IMG/VR virus record: IMGVR_UViG_3300020371_000076
Span: 1 to 21,262 of that record
Strand: one strand, 5' to 3'
Source of the DNA: a virus
DNA length: 21,262 nt
This document shows, piece by piece, positions 17,204 to 21,262 of this stretch (position 1 is its first letter; each line of letters opens with the position of its first letter). The notes beneath the pieces were generated by a model. The model was not told the origin of the DNA. It saw nothing but the letters and a program-made list of their open reading frames with translations, and searched no databases. The translations under genes were made by a program, and so were the position numbers.

Positions 17204-17958
17204 TAGAGATTCTTTACTAAATTCATTAAATTATCTTTTCCAGAACCTATTTTATCTAAGTTAGTATTAACTCGATCTTGTTTTGAAACTTTTTGTTTTG
17301 GTTGTTCTTTACCGAACTTACCATTCCATTCTCGTTCAAACTCTATTCTTGCTGCCATAAGGTCAGCCTGGTGTAAAACATAAGGGAGTGAAGTACGTGG
17401 TTTAGTTTCGGGCATAAATCCTTTTAAATAAGGACTATTAGCATCATCATATAAACCATCGTGTGTTTTTATAGCAATATATTCATTAGTAGTTAATTGA
17501 ATTCCTGCTTGTTGAAGTAAAAACAATGAACGATCGGGAACTGTCATATACTCATTTTTAGTATTAAAAGTATACATTTCCCCTAAATTTTTCTTTCTCC
17601 ATTCATCTGTAGATGGAAAAACAGAAACCTCTTCAAGTGAACCTATTTTTCCTAAATCATGGTTTAAAGCGGAGACAAACAACTCCTCCTCAGTAAAAGT
17701 ATCTGCCATTCCCATTTCCGACCATACAGCATGTAGCTTGAATGCAGCCGTAATAACACGAACTACGTGTTCAACATAACCACCGGGAAAACAATTATGA
17801 TACGCTTTTTTATGTGAAGCTGGGAGTAGAGCAATACGATCATCTAAACTATTATAAAAGTCTAGAAATTTCTGCTTTCTATCACCCGTTACGTATTTTT
17901 CTATACCCTTAATGAGAACATCATAGTTCTCCTTAATTTGCTCCGCTGTTAAAACCAT
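17203..17958 (-). CDS. HD-domain metal-dependent phosphohydrolase (251 aa)
   Basis: The product is 251 residues. The HD-superfamily metal ligands are in order: H54/H64 in AYHNCFPGGYVEHVVRV, the HD doublet H100-D101 in ALNHDLGKIG, H166 in KTHDG, and H196 with D199 in LHQADLMAARIEFEREW. The PGG-(x)2-EH and NHDLGK motifs resemble the YhaM/TraI-like branch of HD hydrolases, though no OB domain precedes them here. Such enzymes cleave phosphoester bonds in nucleotides or nucleic acids; the substrate is unknown. The C-terminal 40 residues are Lys-rich and probably disordered. The start lies 3 bases after the glutaredoxin gene, and the stop forms a TAATG junction with the 94-aa gene. Roles in nucleotide metabolism or in countering nucleotide-based defence are both possible. 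Confidence 0.85.
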   Translation of the reverse strand: MVLTAEQIKENYDVLIKGIEKYVTGDRKQKFLDFYNSLDDRIALLPASHKKAYHNCFPGGYVEHVVRVITAAFKLHAVWSEMGMADTFTEEELFVSALNHDLGKIGSLEEVSVFPSTDEWRKKNLGEMYTFNTKNEYMTVPDRSLFLLQQAGIQLTTNEYIAIKTHDGLYDDANSPYLKGFMPETKPRTSLPYVLHQADLMAARIEFEREWNGKFGKEQPKQKVSKQDRVNTNLDKIGSGKDNLMNLVKNL

Positions 17959-17961
17959 AGA

Positions 17962-18303
17962 TTAAACTTGTATTTCATAATAATATTGTAAGAGGATCTC
18001 AAGAGCTTCCTCAATTGAGTTAAATATACGAATGCGACTTAGTTTCTCCAAATTTGTTTCTGAAATTATGTAAGTATATTCTTCTGGTGCTTTTTTAATG
18101 CATATAATTGGATAATATTCCGTTCCAAGTTTTGATTCTAGGTAATCACCAACAGCTTCATTTTGTTCAACATCAATATTAGTAAATGGGATTCTGAGTT
18201 CTTGGAGTGTACCTTTGAGTGCTTGACAGTATTTACAATCGGAAATTGTATATAACGTTATTTCCCCTACCCCCTTTTTTCCTATTTTCTCTAAAACCCC
18301 CAT
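17962..18303 (-). CDS. Glutaredoxin-like protein (113 aa)
   Basis: The product is 113 residues with a glutaredoxin fold. A first strand EITLYT (residues 14-19) is followed by the dithiol site C23-K-Y-C26 at the start of the next helix. IPFTNIDVEQ follows, and then YYPIICI with the conserved cis-proline at about P65. Phage glutaredoxins usually supply electrons to ribonucleotide reductase (T4 nrdC is the model), but no reductase gene is in this window. The gene leads the operon glutaredoxin, HD hydrolase, 94-aa membrane protein, sigma factor. An ATATTTATA element ends 2 bases before the ATG. The first 13 residues are extra relative to the fold, but no later ATG is available. Confidence 0.85.
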   Translation of the reverse strand: MGVLEKIGKKGVGEITLYTISDCKYCQALKGTLQELRIPFTNIDVEQNEAVGDYLESKLGTEYYPIICIKKAPEEYTYIISETNLEKLSRIRIFNSIEEALEILLQYYYEIQV

Positions 18304-18305
18304 TT

Positions 18306-18314
18306 TATAAATAT
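18306..18314 (-). promoter_or_regulatory. ATATTTATA leader element before the glutaredoxin gene
   Basis: The coding strand reads ATATTTATA ending 2 bases before the ATG at 18303. It lies in the 63-base gap 18304-18366 that separates this operon from the 95-aa gene. The rest of the gap shows no obvious Bacteroidota TAnnTTTG promoter box and no strong terminator. Confidence 0.3.
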
Positions 18315-18366
18315 TAAATTTCTAAACTCTCCGTATTTAGAAGCTACGAACAATTTTTGGCTTTTC

Positions 18367-18654
18367 CTAGTTTTCTTCGAGAATTTTTTTCCATTTATTT
18401 ACTTGATCAATTCCTTTTTTGTATTTATTTTCTTTAAACATAGGTAAAAGATCTTCATCAAAGGTTTTTATAAGTTCTTTTTTATCTTTTTCTTCTATAT
18501 TAGCAGAAATATACTTGCCTCTTGAATCTTTAATAAATAAAGGTTCAAAAGGAGATAAGGCAACTTCAAGTAAACCTTCTTTAGTTTTACTAAAATTCTC
18601 ATGAACAAATTCTAATTCATTTAAGAATCCTTCTAGCATGTTTTTTGCATCCAT
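18367..18654 (-). CDS. Hypothetical helical protein (95 aa)
   Basis: The product is 95 residues, soluble, charged and probably helical throughout, starting MDAKNMLEGFLNELEFVHEN and ending KGIDQVNKWKKILEEN. No motif or family is recognised. It stands alone, with an 86-base gap upstream and a 63-base gap downstream, so it may have its own promoter. The ATG follows an A/T-rich leader (GATTTTAAAAAT) without a Shine-Dalgarno sequence. The codon usage, rich in A/T at third positions, matches the surrounding phage genes, which supports it being real. Confidence 0.65.
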   Translation of the reverse strand: MDAKNMLEGFLNELEFVHENFSKTKEGLLEVALSPFEPLFIKDSRGKYISANIEEKDKKELIKTFDEDLLPMFKENKYKKGIDQVNKWKKILEEN

Positions 18655-18676
18655 ATTTTTAAAATCTATTTAATTT

Positions 18677-18742
18677 GACTCAGCCAGACTCCTTATTGAA
18701 AGGTTACTCTAGAATGAGTATATCCGATAATACATATATACT
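18677..18742 (-). other. Weak overlapping inverted repeats in the 86-base gap
   Basis: This lies between the 193-aa lipoprotein gene and the 95-aa gene. AGTATAT at 18717-18723 pairs with ATATACT at 18736-18742 (7 bp, 12-base loop). TACTC at 18705-18709 pairs with GAGTA at 18716-18720 (5 bp, 6-base loop). The two share bases 18717-18720, so they cannot form together. A direct repeat GACTC recurs at 18677-18681 and 18687-18691. The stems are AT-rich and no T-run follows on the coding strand, so this is not a convincing terminator. Confidence 0.2.
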
Positions 18743-19322
18743 ATTTAGGGCGTAAAACAACGAATAAAGTGTCTCTAACGAAATATTCATCATCAAATGT
18801 CACGTCCATATAAATTGATATAGTATCGCGCCGTTTTACGGCTGTTTTGTGAATCGGTCCAACAGTTTGTTTAGTGTAGAGATCCAACTCTTTTGGTTCA
18901 TAGCCTTGTACTTTACCATTAAAGACTCTAGGACGGTCAAACCTAACACGGTTAGAACTAACATAAGGAATGTTATCAACAAAATTAGTGTTAGTCCCAT
19001 CATTATAGCCGTCAGGAGTAGAAAAGGAGGCCCAAATATTATACTCGCCATTATAGCGGTAGCGCTCGGGCATTTTATTTGCCTCGGCGTAGAGTAAGAA
19101 GTACGTATCTGATTCGAGCGAGTCAATATATACTTCTTGGTATTGTTTTTCTTTGACGATGAACGCCTTTGGTATGAATCTTTCTTTATCATAATTTAAA
19201 TATTCGGAGTGGTCAACCCAGTTGAGGGGTTCTGGAGTACAACTAGTGGCAAAACCTAAACACGTCAATGCTACGAGTATCCAATATAATACCCATTCTC
19301 CTGTTTTTGTTTTATTTTTCAT
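18741..19322 (-). CDS. Phage-encoded lipoprotein, unknown function (193 aa)
   Basis: The product is 193 residues with a lipoprotein signal peptide. The n-region is basic (MKNKTKTGEW), the h-region is hydrophobic (VLYWILVALTCLGFA), and the lipobox is ATSC with the modified cysteine at residue 28. The mature part is beta-rich and ends in two strong strand-like segments (DTISIYMDVTFDDEYFVRD and TLFVVLRPK). I see no surface-export acidic signal directly after the cysteine. The start follows the stop of the 153-aa gene by one base (TAATATG). Third-position and overall GC look higher than in neighbouring genes, which suggests a separate origin. Lipoproteins carried by phages can block receptors against superinfection (T5 Llp is a known case); that role here is only a hypothesis. 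Confidence 0.75.
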   Translation of the reverse strand: MKNKTKTGEWVLYWILVALTCLGFATSCTPEPLNWVDHSEYLNYDKERFIPKAFIVKEKQYQEVYIDSLESDTYFLLYAEANKMPERYRYNGEYNIWASFSTPDGYNDGTNTNFVDNIPYVSSNRVRFDRPRVFNGKVQGYEPKELDLYTKQTVGPIHKTAVKRRDTISIYMDVTFDDEYFVRDTLFVVLRPK

Positions 19323-19323
19323 A

Positions 19324-19785
19324 TTAGGAAATTTTAAATATCATGTTTAATCTCTTAGCTCCCATAAAACCATAAGTTTTTAGTTTTGAATGTAAATCAA
19401 ATTCTAAATCTTTATTCCATTGATCTACTAATTCCTTAGTAAATCCTTTTCTTTTACCTTTAGCGAATTTAACAATTTGTTCTGCTAAATCCATATTCTT
19501 AGGTAATGGAATATCCTCATGGTCATAATTTCCTATATATTTAGATGATAAACCTTCTCCATCTCCTTTTTTAACACCATTTGTAACGTCCCTAGCATCT
19601 GATATATGTGAGCTATTTAGATAATCATTTAGATGCCCAAAATATATTTCATCTTTTTTCTGAGTAACCATATTAGTTACTTTCATATATCTTTTTCCTT
19701 TATCTGTTTCTATTAAAACCTTTAAATTGGGTTTTAAATAAGGTATATCAAATCTATCTGTCTTAAAATTTTTCATATTATGCAT
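19324..19785 (-). CDS. Hypothetical protein (153 aa)
   Basis: The product is 153 residues, basic and soluble, and starts MHNMKNFKTDRFDIPYLKPN. A beta-rich N-terminal part (NLKVLIETDKGKRYMKVTNM) is followed by a Lys-rich middle (KFAKGKRKGFTKELVDQW). No family is recognised. Two starts are possible. The first ATG at 19785 overlaps the upstream gene by 8 bases. The fourth codon (ATG at 19776) lies one base after the upstream stop, the same TAATATG layout used by the next gene. I slightly favour the second start, which gives 150 residues. Nucleic-acid binding is possible from the charge but is not shown. Confidence 0.65.
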   Translation of the reverse strand: MHNMKNFKTDRFDIPYLKPNLKVLIETDKGKRYMKVTNMVTQKKDEIYFGHLNDYLNSSHISDARDVTNGVKKGDGEGLSSKYIGNYDHEDIPLPKNMDLAEQIVKFAKGKRKGFTKELVDQWNKDLEFDLHSKLKTYGFMGAKRLNMIFKIS

Positions 19786-19993
19786 GTGCTAAATTTTGAT
19801 CTAAAGTCCATTCTAACATTGCCTCAAAATTGGCATCCGGATCACCTAATTCATTCCATTCAAATAAAAATGAATCCGCAATCGCTAATATTCTATCATT
19901 TGATAGTTCGGGAAAAACTCTACCTTGTTGTTGTTGGGTACTAATCATACCCAACAACTCTTGTACTACATAATCTTGATTCATATATCTCAT
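19778..19993 (-). CDS. Small acidic hypothetical protein (71 aa)
   Basis: The product is 71 residues and acidic (LFEWNELGDPDANFEAMLEW), with a run of four glutamines near residue 20. No motif is recognised. The ATG at 19993 lies 2 bases after the stop of the 85-aa gene; a second ATG four codons in is also possible. The acidic, compact, helical character is reminiscent of small phage proteins that bind host enzymes or mimic DNA, but nothing specific supports that. Confidence 0.65.
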   Translation of the reverse strand: MRYMNQDYVVQELLGMISTQQQQGRVFPELSNDRILAIADSFLFEWNELGDPDANFEAMLEWTLDQNLAHA

Positions 19994-19995
19994 AA

Positions 19996-20253
19996 TTAAA
20001 TAGCTTCAATTAAACCTAATGATGCTTTAACTTTTCCACCATTTTCATTTCTTAATATATAAGTTTTTCTATTGATTTTTTCAACAATATATTCTTTACC
20101 TATACATTTTCTATGATTGATTCTTACTTTAGAACCTACTCTGATATCTTCGTGAGATTCAATTAATTTATCTTGAATTACATACTTAATTTGAGCCTGT
20201 AATCCTCTTAATTCTTCAATACTTAATTTTCTTAATTCTGAATGTTTAATCAT
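19996..20253 (-). CDS. Small protein with SH3/KOW-like barrel (85 aa)
   Basis: The product is 85 residues. The N-terminal 35 residues form a charged helix (LRKLSIEELRGLQAQIKYVI). The C-terminal 45 residues look like a small SH3/KOW-type beta-barrel (DIRVGSKVRINHRKCIGKEY, then VEKINRKTYILRNENGGKVK). Such barrels often bind RNA, DNA or ribosomal partners, so a regulatory role is plausible but not shown. The leader contains TATAAATA on the coding strand 15 bases before the ATG and a near copy of the repeated leader element 24 bases before it. It leads a tight three-gene run with the 71-aa and 153-aa genes. Confidence 0.65.
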   Translation of the reverse strand: MIKHSELRKLSIEELRGLQAQIKYVIQDKLIESHEDIRVGSKVRINHRKCIGKEYIVEKINRKTYILRNENGGKVKASLGLIEAI

Positions 20254-20263
20254 AACCTTTTAT

Positions 20264-20323
20264 TTATTTATTTATACCATAAATATACGAACAGTATCTT
20301 GGGACTCCAAGCCTCCTGTGCAT
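20264..20323 (-). CDS. Possible 19-aa peptide (MHRRLGVPRYCSYIYGINK)
   Basis: The ATG at 20323 shares its A with the stop of the 56-aa membrane protein (TAATG), the junction type used throughout this window. The frame is only 19 codons and ends in TAA at 20264, ten bases before the 85-aa gene. The peptide is basic and Tyr-rich. It also overlaps the near copy of the leader motif, so it may simply be untranslated leader. Low certainty. Confidence 0.2.
   Translation of the reverse strand: MHRRLGVPRYCSYIYGINK
20269..20276 (-). promoter_or_regulatory. TATAAATA, T4-late-promoter-like box before the 85-aa gene
   Basis: The coding strand reads TATAAATA exactly, the core of T4 late promoters, ending 15 bases before the ATG at 20253. 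It sits in the short gap between the small-membrane-protein cassette and the 85-aa gene. Eight-base AT-only matches are expected by chance in DNA this AT-rich, so placement is the main support. Confidence 0.3.
20278..20286 (-). promoter_or_regulatory. Near copy (ATATTTATG) of the repeated leader element
   Basis: The coding strand reads GTATATTTATGG, one mismatch from the ATATTTATA element seen at five other leaders, 24 bases before the ATG at 20253. Immediately downstream is a TATAAATA box, so this leader carries both orientations of the core. Confidence 0.25.
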
Positions 20324-20493
20324 TACTTCCAAGGAATCATAGTCATTCCTATTTGATTCAATATAATTTCTAATATAATAAAAAACACACCACCCGCTAT
20401 TAATTGCCATGCTAACCACTTCCAACCTGTTAGTGATAAAGCCCATTTTCGTATTGGTGATTTTTTAGCTAAATTATATAAATACTTTTTCAT
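20323..20493 (-). CDS. Small membrane protein, one transmembrane helix (56 aa)
   Basis: The product is 56 residues. The N-terminal 26 are strongly basic and Trp-containing (KKYLYNLAKKSPIRKWALSL). One membrane helix follows at about 27-48 (LAWQLIAGGVFFIILEIILN), with a short tail ending in PWK. The positive-inside rule predicts N-in and C-out, leaving only about 8 residues outside. That is too short for an inner-membrane spanin. An upstream ATG in frame (20547) would overlap the lipoprotein gene. The ATG at 20493 lies 4 bases after the lipoprotein stop and gives the natural packing, so I chose it. The stop shares a base with a downstream ATG. Confidence 0.65.
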   Translation of the reverse strand: MKKYLYNLAKKSPIRKWALSLTGWKWLAWQLIAGGVFFIILEIILNQIGMTMIPWK

Positions 20494-20497
20494 AAAT

Positions 20498-20668
20498 TTA
20501 ATTTGTTTGATATTCTGGACAATCTGACCAAAATACATAAGTATCAATTGTGACTCCGCTTTGGTTTTTAACTTCTTTAAGTACTATGTGGCAATGTTCT
20601 TCTGCTAAATTATCACTATAACACCCAAAAATACTGAATAAAAATACAAATATTAATAATAACCTCAT
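20498..20668 (-). CDS. Small lipoprotein (56 aa)
   Basis: The product is 56 residues, beginning MRLLLIFVFLFSIFGC, a short lipoprotein signal with lipobox IFGC and modified cysteine at 16. The mature peptide is about 41 residues and contains two further cysteines (26 and 50) that could form a disulfide. It is polar (DNLAEEHCHIVLKEVKNQSG). It starts 2 bases after the stop of the 27-aa peptide and ends 4 bases before the 56-aa membrane protein, so it sits inside a packed cassette. Small phage lipoproteins are often outer-membrane spanins (Rz1-like) or superinfection-exclusion proteins. It is not proline-rich like Rz1, so neither role is established. Confidence 0.6.
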   Translation of the reverse strand: MRLLLIFVFLFSIFGCYSDNLAEEHCHIVLKEVKNQSGVTIDTYVFWSDCPEYQTN

Positions 20669-20670
20669 AA

Positions 20671-20754
20671 TTACTTACTTTGTACCCAAGATACAAAACA
20701 GAAAAGCAACCAACAACCAGCTAACGATAAAATTACGTAATCCTCACTTACCAT
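20671..20754 (-). CDS. Membrane micropeptide (27 aa)
   Basis: The frame is 27 codons: an acidic start (MVSEDY), then one membrane helix (VILSLAGCWLLFCFVSWV) and a short QSK tail. Its ATG lies inside the end of the 91-aa gene (11-base overlap), and its stop is 2 bases before the lipoprotein ATG. The frame fills the space between two real genes exactly and encodes a membrane helix, which supports translation despite its size. Acidic N-terminus and Lys at the C-terminus suggest N-out, C-in. Function unknown; antiholin-like or accessory membrane peptides are possible. Confidence 0.45.
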   Translation of the reverse strand: MVSEDYVILSLAGCWLLFCFVSWVQSK

Positions 20755-21019
20755 CCTCTAATCTTAAAACCGTATATATAATAATTGCAACTAACCCATG
20801 TAAAAATATCTTAGGGGTAGCAAGGGGGAAAGGGATAGATTGATTGAATACACCTGCTATATAGAGCCAAACAGCAAATACATTAATACCAATTACAACT
20901 TGTCCAAATAATTTAACATCTGGTTTAAAATATCTCATTAATCCATAGAAGATACCAAAGAATACTAAAAATTGTGCGGTACTATAAAGAAATGTTATCA
21001 TATCTGCAATTATCTGCAT
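20744..21019 (-). CDS. Three-helix membrane protein, holin-like topology (91 aa)
   Basis: The product is 91 residues with three membrane helices at about 8-27 (ITFLYSTAQFLVFFGIFYGL), 37-57 (LFGQVVIGINVFAVWLYIAG) and 70-86 (KIFLHGLVAIIIYTVLRL). The first loop is basic (RYFKPDVK), and the second is short and uncharged apart from one Lys at its end. The positive-inside rule gives N-out, C-in, the topology of class I holins such as lambda S. That is suggestive only, since no endolysin lies in the window. Two starts are possible. The ATG at 21019 overlaps the end of the ATATTTATA element. The seventh-codon ATG at 21001 would put the element 17 bases upstream, the same spacing as at the 219-aa gene. 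The gene heads the small-membrane-protein cassette. Confidence 0.7.
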   Translation of the reverse strand: MQIIADMITFLYSTAQFLVFFGIFYGLMRYFKPDVKLFGQVVIGINVFAVWLYIAGVFNQSIPFPLATPKIFLHGLVAIIIYTVLRLEDGK

Positions 21020-21027
21020 ATAAATAT
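21019..21027 (-). promoter_or_regulatory. ATATTTATA leader element before the membrane-protein cassette
   Basis: The coding strand reads GTATATATTTATATG. The element touches the first ATG of the 91-aa gene and lies 17 bases before its seventh-codon ATG at 21001. It is in the 55-base gap between the basic 56-aa gene and the cassette. A promoter here would fit translation from the second ATG better. Confidence 0.35.
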
Positions 21028-21074
21028 ATACTCTTGTCGATATGAAAAATCTTTTTTAAGAAGAGGTTGCGGAT

Positions 21075-21245
21075 CTAATCCTCTTTGTTGAAATCCCTAA
21101 AACGGGCCTTGCCCTTGCGAGAATATGTCTTTTTACTACGAAAAGGAGGTGGAACTCGCAATGCTGCATTCCATAGTTCTCGCTCAAGTTGAACCCGAGA
21201 TAATAAGGGGGTATCCTTTAATTTTTTCTGCTTTTTCCCTGGCAT
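21075..21245 (-). CDS. Small basic protein (56 aa)
   Basis: The product is 56 residues, rich in Lys and Arg from end to end: MPGKKQKKLK at the start, then LLSRVQLERELWNAALRVPP, then FRSKKTYSRKGKARFRDF. It ends in TAG. No membrane helix or known motif is visible; the charge suggests nucleic-acid or ribosome binding, which is an inference. The GC content is noticeably higher than in the cassette downstream. The ATG at 21245 follows an A/T-rich leader (TATGGAATAAATT) without a Shine-Dalgarno sequence. The 17 bases beyond it to the window edge hold nothing I can interpret. Confidence 0.6.
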   Translation of the reverse strand: MPGKKQKKLKDTPLLSRVQLERELWNAALRVPPPFRSKKTYSRKGKARFRDFNKED

Positions 21246-21262
21246 AATTTATTCCATATTTT

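Noticed and set aside
18836-19192. 118-codon same-strand frame inside the lipoprotein gene, with hydrophobic stretches, considered as an embedded spanin-type gene
   Set aside because: The Leu/Ile/Met/Thr-rich stretch is what an out-of-frame reading of Asn/Asp/Thr codons produces. There is no signal peptide at its start and no packing with a neighbour.
20264-20446. 60-codon frame starting inside the 56-aa membrane protein
   Set aside because: Most of it overlaps the real membrane-protein frame. Only the last 19 codons, which have their own coupled ATG, might be translated.
21040-21130. tRNA-like look of a GC-richer stretch with GGATCTAATCC
   Set aside because: No cloverleaf can be drawn, and most of the stretch is the 3' end of the basic 56-aa gene.
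1-21262. CRISPR array, insertion sequence, integrase, attachment site or reverse transcriptase/variable-repeat system
   Set aside because: No regularly spaced repeats, terminal inverted repeats, transposase or reverse transcriptase motifs were seen on either strand.

Overview
The window is a dense block of a tailed-phage genome. It is AT-rich (roughly 30% GC by eye), and every supportable gene lies on the minus strand, so transcription runs from base 21262 toward base 1. Three proteins point to a contractile-tailed, T4-like (myovirus) phage: a gp25-type baseplate wedge protein, a gp6/baseplate-J-type wedge protein and a probable gp55-type late sigma factor. Almost no start codon has a Shine-Dalgarno sequence; upstream bases are A/T-rich. 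Two small lipoproteins are encoded. Large baseplate proteins carry motifs I associate with phages of Bacteroidota. I therefore infer a marine-type phage of a flavobacterium-like host. The host is an inference, not something read directly.

Layout in transcription order. (1) 21245-19324: an early-looking cluster of small genes. It holds a 56-aa basic protein, then a tightly packed set of tiny membrane-targeted proteins (91-aa three-helix protein, 27-aa one-helix peptide, 56-aa lipoprotein, 56-aa one-helix protein, possibly a 19-aa peptide), then three small soluble unknowns. Three members of this set are short and easily missed by automatic gene calling. (2) 19322-18367: a 193-aa lipoprotein and a 95-aa unknown, separated by an 86-base gap with weak inverted repeats. 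(3) 18303-16116: an operon of glutaredoxin, HD-domain phosphohydrolase, a membrane/coiled-coil protein and the probable late sigma factor. (4) 16076-1: the tail/baseplate operon. It encodes a helical protein, an OB-fold spike-hub protein, a beta-helical spike tip, a 1032-aa protein with a hydrophobic middle, two small proteins, gp25, gp6, a DNRLRE-like protein, a small coiled-coil protein, an 1803-aa LamG-containing protein, a 219-aa structural protein and a structural protein cut by the window edge.

The genes look co-expressed as translationally coupled chains. Eight junctions have the form TAATG (stop and start share one base), one is ATGA, and others overlap by 8-17 bases. Where a gene is not coupled to its predecessor, the coding strand usually carries the 9-mer ATATTTATA close to the start codon (five exact copies and one near copy). 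One copy lies between the sigma gene and the structural operon. The 9-mer contains the reverse complement of the T4 late promoter core TATAAATA. It is either the phage's own promoter element or a translation-initiation feature.

The most interesting points are the repeated leader motif next to a sigma factor with an apparent extra C-terminal helix-turn-helix, the unannotated micro-membrane-protein cassette at about 20264-21019, and the split spike (OB fold and beta-helix in separate coupled genes, no lysozyme domain). There are no tRNAs, CRISPR arrays, insertion sequences or integrases, and no gene-free stretch longer than about 90 bases.
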